DNA from: Ampelomyces quisqualis
Taxonomy: Eukaryota; Ascomycota; Dothideomycetes; Pleosporales; Phaeosphaeriaceae
Length of the DNA stretch: 64,000 nt
Reading direction: 5' to 3'
Assembly (NCBI GenBank): GCA_018398575.1
Contig: JAGTXZ010000020.1
Location: 2,542,001-2,606,000 of the forward strand
The notes under the pieces were generated by a model, which did no database searches, had not been told where the DNA came from, and saw nothing but the letters and a program-made list of their open reading frames with translations. Each line of letters opens with the position of its first letter. The first letter of the stretch is position 1. This document shows, in pieces, positions 22,544 to 33,202 of this stretch. The position numbers and the translations under genes were made by a program.

Positions 22544-23479
22544 ATGTCTGAACCTCTAGTGCCGCTACCGACTGTGGAGAAACTCAGTAGTCGCGTAATC
22601 CGCGTACTTGGTGGAAACCCTAGCAAGGTAAGCGTTCCGGTGTGCAGTCCCATAATCATCTGACCGAGGACCAGTTCACTTTGCAAGGTTTGGACGCATT
22701 TACCCACCCGATCGCAAGTTGCTAAGAAATGTAAAGGTACAAACACGTACATTGTCGGACAAGGCGCAAAACGACTGCTTATAGATACCGGCGAAGGCAA
22801 GCCAGAATGGATCGCATCGATCAAGTCAGTGCTGGACAAGGAGGGTATCACAATTGAAAAGGCAATCTTGACGCACTGGCATCATGACCATATTCAAGGT
22901 GTACCAGACCTCCTTGAGCAGTCGCCAAGCACCAAGATCTACAAGAACGATCCGCACGACGGCTGGCTGGGCATAAGTGATGGGCAAAAGTTCGAGACGG
23001 AAGGCGCGACGCTGCACGCCTACTACTGTCCTGGTCACACACAAGACCACATGGCTCTTGTATTGGCGGAAGAAGACGCCATGTTCACAGCCGACAACGT
23101 ACTCGGACAGGGCACAGCTGTCTTTGAAGACCTCGCAGCATACATGAAGAGTCTGGACGGCATGTCGAAGCAGTTCAAAGGCCGCGCATACCCAGGCCAC
23201 GGTCCAGTGATAGAAGACGGTCCAGCGAAAATACTAGAATACATCAAGCACCGCAGACAGCGCGAGAAGCAAGTTCTCGATGTCTTGGCGCAGGACAGGG
23301 ACGAGGGGTGGACGTCGATGGACATTGTCAAGGTAATATACAAGGACTATCCCGAGAATCTGTGGGGGCCGGCAAACAGTGGAATTATACAGATTCTCAA
23401 AAAGCTCCAAAGCGATCGCAAGGTATCGCATGATGAAAGCAAGGACACCTGGGCGCTAAATGGGAAGTCTAGCCTCTAG
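22544..23479 (+). CDS. LACTB2-type metallo-beta-lactamase-fold hydrolase with a 13-nt microexon
   Basis: Exons 22544..22627, 22675..22687 and 22737..23479; introns of 47 and 49 nt; 279 aa. The middle exon is only 13 nt (TTCACTTTGCAAG) and encodes FTLQ plus one base of Gly, giving the conserved family string GNPSKFTLQGTNTYIVG; without it the frame is broken. The metal-binding motif is THWHHDH (residues 78-84), followed by the downstream ligands in PGHTQDH, the D of FTADNVLG, and the H of YPGHGP. LACTB2 in animals is a mitochondrial endoribonuclease for single-stranded RNA; relatives act as thioesterases beside fungal polyketide synthases. No polyketide synthase lies in this window, so a housekeeping RNase or hydrolase role is more likely (inference). 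The C-terminal winged-helix-like part is intact. Confidence 0.92.
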
Positions 23480-23697
23480 ATTAGTTGGCCAATGAGGATG
23501 ATGTACTAGCGCTTTATGGTTGTGCCGTCTGACACCGCCTTGAAGTCCCCCTCCATCCCCACCTCTGGTCTGTAAAGTGTCATCGTCACATCCATTCCTA
23601 CCGCTCGCTGTGTTCTGCATTAACGCTAAGAATATATTACATCTAATCGTATTTCTGTCCACTGCTACCAATCATGGCGCTCCACGAGCATCACCAA

Positions 23698-23793
23698 GAC
23701 AACGTGCCAGAGTGGTTAATGGGTTAGACTTGAATTCCCGCATTCAGTCATCTAATGACTTCGGTCGCACAGGTTCGATCCCTGTCGTTGTCG
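23698..23793 (+). tRNA. tRNA-Ser (UGA anticodon) with a 15-nt intron
   Basis: The acceptor stem pairs GACAACG (23698-23704) with CGTTGTC (23786-23792). The D-arm is CCA/TGG around GAGTGGTTAA, the anticodon stem TTAGA/TCTAA, the variable arm GAC-TTCG-GTC (class II, as for serine) and the T-arm ACAGG-TTCGATC-CCTGT. The anticodon TGA is at 23731-23733, and the intron runs 23735-23749, one base 3' of the anticodon, as in all canonical nuclear tRNA introns. The intron contains TTCA, able to pair with the anticodon TGAA. Box A and box B promoter elements coincide with the D- and T-arms. Confidence 0.9.
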
Positions 23794-25023
23794 TTTTGCC
23801 GCAGTTACTTTTGCCCAATCAACATAACGGCACGCATGTGTTTCATGGACCGATCGTGACTTTTTTTTGCACTGACTACTTACTATATATATACTAGGCC
23901 AAACATTTCTGCACATCAGAACCCACTTGAGAAACCCTAGTTTAGGGGGGGTGCAAGCAAACCAGACTTTGCAAACCAGTTTAATACTTACTTTTCGCTC
24001 TAGATCTCGTTATATGCTGTTGTGAAACTAACTACCTATAGAAATTTTCAACTAGCTGAGCGTGTCCTGTACCTCAGCCCAGTGTACAAATCTGTTTTCC
24101 TTTCGCACCTAAACGGTGCTTACCCCAAGCCAAGCACGAAAGTTTTATGATTTTTCTCCAGAAAGAGAAGTTAGATGCAAAGTCCATGTGCATAATCTAT
24201 GACAAGTCAAGTCTAGACCGTGGAAATACTGTTATGCTATGCCAGTACATATCATGCAGTTTGCATGTAGTATGATGGTGCACTAGTAAGACAACTCTTT
24301 AACTGATGCCTTGAAAACATGCTTTGACACTTTATTAGTTGTTCTTGAGATGAATCCCATTCTTTTTTTGGGTGTTTTTATTATCCGGGAATGTTTGGGA
24401 CGCGCTACGACGACCGTGCACGTTTCTTTTGTTATGAGGTAATTTCGCACGTTCATCGCATTATTTGGCAGTTTATCGCCTCTGTTTGCTTGTTTTGCTG
24501 TGGTGCTGTAGCGTTGGGGTTTGAGAGGTATGCACTGCTACAGAGGTGAGTGGGAGCGTGGTTATAAGTGAGCTTGGGGTTGCGTTGAGTAGTCAGTCAG
24601 CGAAGGGGGGGACGGGATGGGTGTAGCTGTCAGAGGCTGGAAGATAAGATTTTCGAGTGCGACCGAGGGAGGGAGTGGAGGTGACAGTGGGAGGACTTGG
24701 ATGCGGAGCGTGGGTATGATGGCTGGGGTGATTTTAGTATTGTAGCTGCGGGCAGTAATGATTAATTTAATGATGCCTTATCGTAGTGATCTTCCTTGAC
24801 CGGTGTTGGAGTACCGTGTGAGGGTGATCAGACGTTATGTGGTCTCAATATTGAGTAGCACAGGATCGTTGGAGGCATGTCATCATGGAACACGTAGAAG
24901 TGCAAAACAGCATAGCAAGTTCACAAAATCTCATTCATCGCCCCTAGGCATGGTATCAATGTCTCATTACTTCTCCGGCCTTTCCCTCACACTCTCAGCG
25001 CTCGATACCCATGGTCGATGCAC
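23794..25023. other. Gene-free, AT-rich spacer
   Basis: About 1.2 kb between the tRNA and the Hsp9/12 gene. A TATATATATA run lies near 23884-23893 and a T-run near 23862, the latter possibly serving as the Pol III terminator zone after the tRNA. No coding frame with a recognisable family is seen. Confidence 0.6.
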
Positions 25024-25353
25024 TTAGTGTTTGCCCAGGCCAAAAGCATGCTTCGTCTTGTCCAAGAAACCCTCCTTCGATCCTCCATGCACAGTCTCGT
25101 CTTTGGTGCGGCCAAACTTGTCGTGAACCTCTTGTGTGTTGGACTTGCTGGAGTCAGGCTGTGCGCCGCGAGCAATCTTGTCGGCGCCGCCAGTGAGGGA
25201 CTCTTTGGTCTTGTCGAGGGTGGATTTGGAGGAGTCGGGAGTCTGGAATGTATGTTAACAGACGTGTTGGGCAGCATGGGCAGGATAGGGACAGGAACGT
25301 ACCAGCTTCTCGCCGGCCTTGGTGTGGAAGTCTTTGCGAAATGCCTCGGACAT
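25024..25353 (-). CDS. Hsp9/Hsp12 family stress protein
   Basis: Exons complement(25024..25242, 25303..25353) with a 60-nt intron (gtacgt..cag), phase 0; 89 aa. The start MSEAFRKDFHTKAGEKL and the continuation TPDSSKSTLDKTKESLTGGA, KIARGAQPDSSKS and the C-terminal KTKHAFGLGK are the hallmark pattern of the Hsp9/Hsp12/WH11 family: small, hydrophilic, Lys/Asp/Ser-rich and disordered in water. The yeast member is strongly induced by heat, osmotic and oxidative stress and by entry to stationary phase, and stabilises membranes. A stress-response-element-like AGGGG occurs at 25704-25708, about 350 bp upstream, which is weak evidence for the same control. The intron after codon 17 is where these fungal genes commonly carry one. 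Confidence 0.93.
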
Positions 25354-27065
25354 GTTTGTGGTCAAGCTGTTTGGATTGTGGTTCGATTCGATTGTTTTGG
25401 AAATGTGTAGGTTGAGTAAAGGATTTGTTCGTTGATGGAGAAGAACAGATTCGCAGAGACAAGACAAGTGTTTATATGCTCCTCGATAAGTGAGCAGCTA
25501 CGTCATTTCTGTGACCGCCGCTCGCATTCAAAGCAAGAGCAGTGATCGAGCCTGACAACTACCTGGGTCGCGCTCGTGACAAGCGACGTGACGAGTTTCG
25601 TCAGACTGTCTGGAATAAGGAGATCGCGATATGATTGTTTGCTGTGATTGGATCGCTTTGTTCGCCTGTTTGCATTACATGGTGGTTTGCAAGAGGCGAT
25701 CGCAGGGGTGGAGGAAAAGAAGGTCAGCAGCACTTTCTCTTATCATTCAACGAGCTCAGAGCATTAGATGTTTGCAACGGTGGATAGAAGGACTTTGAGA
25801 GCAGCCTTTGTGAGGCTTTGGATCTCAAAGTCTCAAGCTGGCTTTCGTTTAGAGACGATGCGAGACTCTGAGGTGAGCATTGTTCCTGCATTTACAGTTG
25901 AAGGCGTGAAGCTTGAATGGTGGGGCTCGCACGTGTACCCTGCATGTTATGGCCACGTCACGTGAAAAATGACGTCGAGATCTCACGTACCTTGACAATC
26001 GCAAATCAAGCTTCCAGCGCATCTCCATGGCGACATGAGAGTGATTGCTACCTGCTTGATGAGTCAGCCGAGCATGTGGGTTCGCTTCGGGAACTCTCAC
26101 ATCTGCGTGAGCATCTCCCTTCATTCTACCATGTATCCTGTATTATGCGGTTTCGAATCTCCAACAAGATGACATAATTCCGCTTCAATGTACTTGTGCA
26201 AGCTCTACGGCGCGTGCTTCGCAATGTCTGCAAAGCATCCGAAGCTGTTCTGCCTGTAAACACGTTTCGCCGCAGATTACGGAATATTGTGCTGAAGATA
26301 TCTGCGTGGCCCTAGCCGAAGGTTACATAACATTCCGGCATTCTGATGATGAAGCTCAACGAGTCGACCTTGTAGAACATCGAGGGCTCTACAGAATTCT
26401 GATGCGCGCGATCGCACAGAGAGTCCGCAAGAAGCGTCACCGCCATATCCAACTTGGCTCCGCAGGCAAGGTGCCACGTCGCAGACGGTCAAGAAGAGGC
26501 TGGAGTGGGTCACCACCGAGGGCAGCTAATGCAGGTACGGGTCCTGCTTTTCTGGAAACAATCCTCCGACCGGGGCGTGATTGGCCGCTGGGTCGCGGCT
26601 GCCAATGACGTTGCGCGCGTGGTTGCCGTGCCGACGCGTCGTGTTGATGCAGATTCCAGCCATCTCTCGCCGCCCAGCCACCCGCCCAACCTCACCCATT
26701 TCATCGAGACCAAAAGTATTGGGGCTGCAGCCAGAGAAGACAAACACATTCCAAGCTACCCACCCTCAATCCACACATCCACTCGCTACACACCGCAGCA
26801 GGAGACATCTGACCATCCATCGTCGCAGTTTACATTCCGTCCGAAGCTGCAAGAGCTACCCACTGAAACGGCCGCTTGAACATCGCTCGCATTCCTCAGC
26901 CTTTCGTCGGGACCTCGCCAATCGCTCGCATCCTCATACATTCTCTGAGGGCGACGCCATCAGCCACGCCTGAGTGCATTCCGCCGTAACTCCTTCCCGG
27001 CCCTCTGAGGGCGCAGGGATCCGCACACCCATTCCATCAAAAGAACACGCGAGACACACATCACC
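25354..27065. other. Long intergenic region between divergent genes
   Basis: About 1.7 kb between Hsp9/12 (-) and the Fig1-like gene (+). CCAAT-type boxes (ATTGG at 26580-26584, CCAAT at 26601-26605) lie in a GC-rich stretch, and several CACGTG/ACGTCA-like words occur at 25930-25975. Frames present (for example 26306-26608) are low-complexity and not convincing genes. Confidence 0.5.
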
Positions 27066-27981
27066 ATGGCAAACCTCAAGTTTGCCGTTAGCATGCAACG
27101 TGAGCAGCACGCGACGACAGTAGCAGGAATGGACCCTGACAGCAATTCTAGGGCTAATCCCGTTTCTTGGTTTCCACCACGTGCTCATGATATTAATAGC
27201 AATCGCCATCATTCTACTATGTAAGCCCAGACGGTCACATCACATTGCTGCGCACGACTAACCACCCTCAGCACTACTACTCGCAGGATGCTCCTCCACA
27301 TCACCCCTCATCCCCGGCATCTTCCTCATCTCCCTATGGTACGAAAAGTACACGCCCACCTACGCCCCCGAGCAAGTCGACCCTGGTGTCACACAAGCCA
27401 TTGCCAACATTGTCGGTAATGCACAGCTAGGCGTGCGTGTTGGCTACTTCGGCATCTGCATCAACAGAGACGGTGGTGGCTACATTTGCTCCAACAACGC
27501 CACGGCCCTCGTCGACAACTTGAACGTGGACCAAGATCCGCTCAATCTCGTCTGGGTCGCATCGACGTTCAAAGATGCCGTCGTCTTCCCTTACCTCCTG
27601 ATTGTCGCCATCATCCTCGCCTTCTTCACCTTCGTCCTGCTGGCCACCTTCCCCGGCTGGCACGAGGAGCGTGATGAGCAAACCGGATCTGACGTCGACG
27701 TCAAGCCTTTCCCATCGAGACCCGTCTCGCAAGTCGCACTCGCCCTCATCTTCATCTCGTCTGTCTTCGTTCTCGTCTCCGTGCTTTGGCAACATACCGC
27801 GTCAGTGGCCGCAGCAACAATAGCGCAAGACATGGGGAACGGCAGCGTCAAATCAGGGGTCGGCACATCAGCCATGGTACTCGGATGGTTCGGCTTTGTA
27901 TTACTGATAATAGTAACCATCGGGTTGCTAGTCATGATACTCAGCATTATTGTCCTCGACCGCCTCACCGACAGCGACTAG
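27066..27981 (+). CDS. FIG1: Fig1-domain four-pass membrane protein
   Basis: Exons 27066..27099, 27152..27220 and 27272..27981; introns of 52 and 51 nt; 270 aa. Four hydrophobic segments are seen: residues about 18-38, then after the extracellular loop about 140-165, 190-212 and 238-262. The Fig1 signature is GYFGIC at residues 92-97 followed by a second cysteine at 107, in the first loop. Yeast Fig1 and its filamentous-fungal relatives belong to the claudin-like PMP22/SUR7 group and support low-affinity calcium influx and membrane fusion during mating or hyphal fusion. Exon 1 codes only 11 residues plus one base; phase is consistent across both introns. Loop and tail are short, without other domains. 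It is convergent with the RNase T2 gene downstream. Confidence 0.85.
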
Positions 27982-28555
27982 TGCGGCACGAGCGAGAGAA
28001 TCGAACCATCTCATTGGGTTTAAAGCTGGTTGACAAGCTTTGGTTTTATTTGGCGCTGAGCGTACTTGGGTTTTCCTTCGCTTCCAACGCAGATTCCGTT
28101 TACATACCCTTTTTTGGCGACGCATATGCAGCTTGCTGCTCCCCCAGAACGATACATAGATGCATACCCGGCGTTGGAACTTTTAATGATTGCGTATGAA
28201 CAGAGAGACTGCTCAATTGGGCAGAAAGAGCAGCTAAAGCAAAGTGGGGCGGCACTCCGATAGGAAGGAATGTCTTGATAGGAAATGGGAATTGTATCTA
28301 TGTAGCGAAATGAATCAGACAAATCACAAGATTGAACATGGTTTTTTTTTTCTCCGTGCGTGGAACGAGTGAAGAGCAGTGGCATGAGTCCGCAACAAGG
28401 GCAAAATCTGCGGTTCAGTGTTATCGAGCTACCCCTCTCCATGGCGGCTGTGAAATAGGGTACAGTAAAGAAGATAGCTGTTGTGTCGAATAATATGCAT
28501 TCCCATGATACGAGTCTGAGTCTCAGTCCCCAAAGCAACCCATCTCAAGCCAATC
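27982..28555. other. Convergent intergenic spacer
   Basis: Spacer between the Fig1-like gene and the convergent RNase T2 gene, likely both 3' untranslated regions. A run of ten T lies near 28340. No gene is seen. Confidence 0.6.
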
Positions 28556-29852
28556 TCAAACAGCCTGCCACTCAATCCCAAACATGTGCTTGTGATGACC
28601 GCCAGCATACACCATCTCCTGCGTACTCGCGCTCGCGACATTATCCGCGCTCCAATTCGCGTTTCCGCCCACGGCCAACGAGCCGCTTTGGTGCGTAAAC
28701 CCCGTGGCACTCGACACGCTGGCGTCACACGTTAGCGCGCCGGCGACGATGCCGCACTGGCCCTTTGACGAAGCGAGCGTGAAGCCGGTGCTGGCGAGCG
28801 ATGTAGCGGTGAAGGTGGCGCAAGTGCCGGTTGTATACCATGTTCCCTTGCCGATGATGCAGCCTTTCTTCGCGCCGGCGACGAGCACGTTGAGATATCC
28901 TTTGCCGGAGAAGGGTGTGCCGGGCGCAGAGGTGGATGTAGGTTGTGGGACGCCCGTGCCTACGGCGGTCGTGGTGGGCGTAGGAGGGTTGGAACCGCTG
29001 CCGCCGCCGTTCTTGGGGAGGTATCTGATTCCTGTTTGAGGACAGGTAGATTTCGTGCCGTCCGGGTCTGAAGCGATGAATTCGCCTGTTTGAAGGGGCC
29101 CGCGGACGTCGTAGTGGTACCAGATTTCGTTCAGCGCACCGCTCTTGCAGCCTAGAGTGACTTGGACGCCTGGGCGATTGACTGCCAGCGCGGCTTGGAT
29201 TTGTGCGAAAGTGTAGGTTTTGCTGGTGCTGGGCTCGATGCCGGCGGCTTTGAGCCATTGGTAACTCGGCAGTCCCTTGTACAGATCGACAGCTTTCTGG
29301 AAGTAGTCGACGACTTCTTCGGTGGCTTTGTGGTCGTTGTAGCAGCTCGGCTCGAGCGTGGAAATACAGGTACCGTGCTTGGCCCATTCGTGGTACCAAA
29401 AGGACTCATCGTTGCCTTTGTAGTCCTTCCAATATGTGGACATAAATGTGAGGAGGTCATTTGCGCCAAAGGAGGTCAAAATGGCCGAGATGTTAGTGTA
29501 CGCGCGCGAAGGGTCGCAGTTCGCGTCGTATGTGCCATCGCAGCGGTCGGGCCTGGCTATGGTCAGTACAAGGTCAAAGTAGTCATGTACTTGGTAATGC
29601 ATACCACAGGCCGTGGAGCGTCCAGCTGTCATCTGGACCAGTGGGGGGATTCGTGTCCCAGAACTGTGTCTGCAGTAACTGTCCGCCGGGGGCATTGAAG
29701 CAGCATAGGTTTTCAACCACGGTCGTGTTATGACAGCTCAACTGTGGTGCCTCACAGCTCTGGGTGAAGGTGCCCCTCGCAGGCTGTCCACCACCGAGTA
29801 GCACTTGAGCACCACCAATAGCGAGCTTGCTGATTGTTCGAAGTGAAGGCAT
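28556..29852 (-). CDS. Secreted ribonuclease T2
   Basis: Exons complement(28556..29552, 29605..29852) with a 52-nt intron (gtatgc..cag), phase 2; 414 aa. The start at MPSLRTISK gives a hydrophobic N-terminus ending near Ala-Arg-Gly; the frame stays open upstream to 29960 but that part lacks signal-peptide character. The two catalytic segments of the family are WTLHGLWPD (CAS I, His80) and FWYHEWAKHGTC (CAS II, His137, Glu138, His142). Paired cysteines typical of RNase T2 surround them. A Thr/Ser/Pro/Gly linker then leads to a C-terminal domain of about 110 residues ending GHHKHMFGIEWQAV, seen in many ascomycete T2 enzymes. The enzyme cleaves single-stranded RNA through a 2',3'-cyclic intermediate in the secretory path, vacuole or medium, for phosphate scavenging or RNA turnover. 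Confidence 0.92.
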
Positions 29853-30877
29853 GGCTGCGTCTGTGTGCTGAGGACGGATGGACTGCAGGGAAGCGGCTGC
29901 GTTTTGTACTCCCTCTTTCACGGCGTCAATCCATGGTTCGAGCATGGCCGGCATGCCCATGAAAGTCTCCTACTGCTTTGAGAAGCAATGTAGGACAAGC
30001 TTGTCAAGCTTCGCGGGTCGATCCCTCCCGCCGCGGCGATTCTTGATCCACGCTTTCACGTTGCGCCGTTTAATTCGTCTCTCCAAACCAGACTCGCGCC
30101 CGATGCGGAAGGTCCTAGGATAAATCTACGGTGGGCCGCCGCCGGTTCGACGCTGTGAAAGCAATGATGCGTCGGCGGAGCGTGTCGAGTGGCCGAGGCG
30201 TCCGCTGTGGTATCATGTGCTACGACACGGCAGAGGAAGATGGTTGAGATAGGTACTTGAGTATCCGTATGTGTGAAAGAAACGGGATCAGGATCATGTT
30301 ACAGCCACCTAGGGCGCAGTTCCAGGCATCACGCCCCGAGTGGTCACGCAGGGCCGTGCCTGAGGCATGTTGGCGGATGATGAAGATCGGCTGCTACGAG
30401 GACCAGTCACATGGGCGTGTGACGGATGTGTTGCGTGGCACGTGTACGGAGGAGTCTCCGTAGCGGTGCCTGAATGATGCGGCGACGCCGATGGACCCTG
30501 CGTCTTATCTGCGGAGAGCAGACACGCAACAGGTTTGGCGCCATCTGCATCTCTGAGCGCCTCACATGGCGATAACAATGCGCCGATCACGTCCCTCAGC
30601 AACAGAGCTCCAACACCAAACCAACTGCGAGTATGCAAACATTCAGGTTACATGCTTGATTCATGGCTATCGATGGTTAAGCAACGATTTTGCTCTGCCC
30701 AAGCATATGGAAAGTGGAGTTAAAGCCCACTCGTAATGCCTTCAGTCCGTTCCGAGGTATCGTTTTCCGTCCCACCCCAAGATGCGTCAAAATGTCCAAG
30801 TATGCCAACACTCATTCTTTTGTTGAAAGTCCCCCAGAACGCCATGTGCACCAATGCAAGAAGACCATACGACACGA
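29853..30877. other. Intergenic region without a recognised gene
   Basis: About 1 kb containing the RNase T2 promoter and the 3' flank of the serine hydroxymethyltransferase gene. Short frames on both strands lack motifs. No repeat or RNA gene is recognised. Confidence 0.6.
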
Positions 30878-32455
30878 TTAGATGGGGAGAGGGAAGGTAA
30901 CAGCCCAGGCCGCAATCTCCTTCTTCAGGTGGTTGATTTCCTCGACCTCGCCAGATGCGACCTTGGTCTTGAAGTCCTTGAGCTTGTTGTTCTCCTTGGG
31001 CAGCTCGCCCTGGATCTTCTTGCATAGCTTGATGCACGTGTCGATGTAGTTGGCAATCTTCTTGAAGTCCTCCTCGCCGAGTCCTCTTGAGGTCATGGCG
31101 GGCGCACCAATACGGATCCCCATGGGTGACAGCGCACTCTTGTCGCCGGGCGTGGTGTTTTTGTTGCAGGCAATGTTGACCTGCTCGAGGACAGCCTCAA
31201 CACGCGCACCGTCCAGACCAAACGGCTTGAGGTCGAGCAGAACCATGTGGTTGTCCGTACCGTCGGTGACGAGCTTGATCCCGAGCTCCTTGAAAGAGTG
31301 CTCAAGCTGCTTAGCATTCTTGATGACCTGTTGCTGGTACAGCTTGAAGTCCTCAGTGTGTGCCTGCTTCAGCGCAACGGCGAGAGCAGTGATGGTGTGG
31401 TTGTGAGGTCCACCCTGATGTCCTGGGAAGACGGAGAAGTTGATCGGTCCCTCGAGATCGTACAGAGTCTCCTTTCCGGTCTTTGCATCCGTTTTGCGCA
31501 CACCCTTGCGGAAGAAGATCATGGCGCCACGGGGTCCACGGAGCGACTTGTGGGTGGTGGTTGTGACAATGTCGGCGTATGGGAACGGCGACTTGTTCAC
31601 GCCAGCAGCAATAAGTCCAGAAATGTGGGCCATGTCCATCATCAGGTAGCAGCCGACCTTGTCTGCGATATCGCGCATGCGGGCGTAGTCGATCTCACGG
31701 CAGTACGCAGAGGTACCGGCGACGAGCACCTTGGGGCGGTACATGAGCGCATTTTGCTCGAGCTGTTCGTAGTCGATCAAACCGGTATCAAGGTTGACGC
31801 GGTATGGGAAGGTCTCGAAGTAGGTAGAGACAGCGGAGATCCTGCAGCTTGTCAGCAGTTCATTCGACGTGATGGGCATCCGGCGATTATGCGCACTTCC
31901 TCTGTGGTGTCTGGTAGCCGTGGCTCAAATGTCCACCGTGGGGCAGATCGAGACCCATAAGCCGGTCGTGCGGCCTCATGATGGCCTGGTAAACCTGCAA
32001 GTTGGCAGGGCTACCGCTCAAGCACTGCACATTGACACCCCATTTCTCCGAGTCCAGACTGAATGCCTCAAGAGCGCGCTTCTGGCACAGCAGCTCGATA
32101 GCGTCGATGTGCTCGTTTCCGCCGTAGTAGCGGGCACCGGGGTATCCCTCGGAGTATTTGTTGGACATGGGCGAGCCGAGAGCATCGAAAACAGCGCGGG
32201 AAGTAACATTCTCGGAGGCGATAAGAAGGATAGACTCGCGCTGACGCTGGATTTCCTTCTCCTGTCATGCGTGTTAATTGTGTGCTTTGTCTCCGTCTTG
32301 CGCATTGACTTACCATGATCTGAGCGACCTCATTGTCGGTCTCCACCAAGGACTTCTCCATGAGCTATATCGAGTCAATACCATGCGCATCTTCCACGTG
32401 ACATTGCGGGGCTACATACGTCCTGGTGGGACTTGGGGAGCGCGTAGGAAGACAT
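30878..32455 (-). CDS. Cytosolic serine hydroxymethyltransferase
   Basis: Exons complement(30878..31841, 31897..32261, 32314..32364, 32420..32455); introns of 55, 52 and 55 nt; 471 aa. Conserved strings include IASENVTSRAV, SNKYSEGYPG, RYYGGNEHID, DLPHGGHLSHGYQT, MDMAHISGLIAAG and the PLP-lysine motif TTTTHKSLRGPRGAM with Lys249. The enzyme interconverts serine plus tetrahydrofolate and glycine plus methylene-tetrahydrofolate, the main one-carbon source. The N-terminus (MSSYALPKSHQD) has no mitochondrial presequence and length matches the cytosolic isozyme (Shm2-like). The first two exons are very short (12 and 17 codons); all phases agree. No odd residue was noticed. Confidence 0.95.
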
Positions 32456-33202
32456 GATGGGAAGTGTAATAGCGAACAGTCTTGAAAGAAGGATGGAAGG
32501 CGGGGGTAGGTAGAGGGACGCCTCTCTGTAGACCAGGTGAGAATTTAAGTAAGCCGGTCCGACAGTACCCATACGACCCATACCAACCACGCCTCCATGC
32601 AACTTTTTTGCGGGATCTAAAACGCACCATGCTTGATTAGGTATCGCGCCTTTCTTTATATACCGCCGATCATCGGCCCCTCGATGTCTGATGCTTTCAC
32701 TGAACATCCAAGGTCCTCATTGTTCGACAAACCGGCTTCAGATCAGCTGTTGTGTTGCGGGGACTCACCGCCTACATGAGGTAAACCACCGCCACCTCGA
32801 CAACCATCCGCGCAAGAAGACCGTCTCCAGTAGTTGAATAGCAGGCGTCAATCGTTTGCGGGGTGATTTGTTTACTTAGGTAATGCAGTAGCCAGCAGCA
32901 TCCGCAATGCCCAAAATACACATCTCAGATTTACCTGAACAACTGTCAATAGTATCCACGCTGCTAAGTGCAGGTACAAGAAGCATTGGTAGCAGACGTG
33001 CAGCATGCATAGCTACAAAAAATGCCTCAAATCCAAACTTTGCAACGTCTGACACGCGTAGGAATAGATTGGGCTTTCTCAAAACCGTTCATGCTCAACC
33101 GCTCCCTGGGGTGCCCGACCTGTGCCGCGTGGTCATATGCTATACCAACACCAAACGCCGTCCGAGCATGGCCATGACATGTAGCAACATTGCGAAATTA
33201 GA
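32456..33202. other. Intergenic region
   Basis: Promoter and leader of the serine hydroxymethyltransferase gene and the 3' flank of SMC4. The leader side is pyrimidine-rich on the coding strand. No gene is supported. Confidence 0.6.

Noticed and set aside
22544..23479. Metallo-beta-lactamase as the thioesterase of a polyketide cluster
   Set aside because: No polyketide synthase, oxidase or transporter lies nearby; neighbours are a tRNA and housekeeping genes.
27427..27795. 122-codon acidic minus-strand frame
   Set aside because: Antisense of Fig1 membrane segments; no start context or homology.
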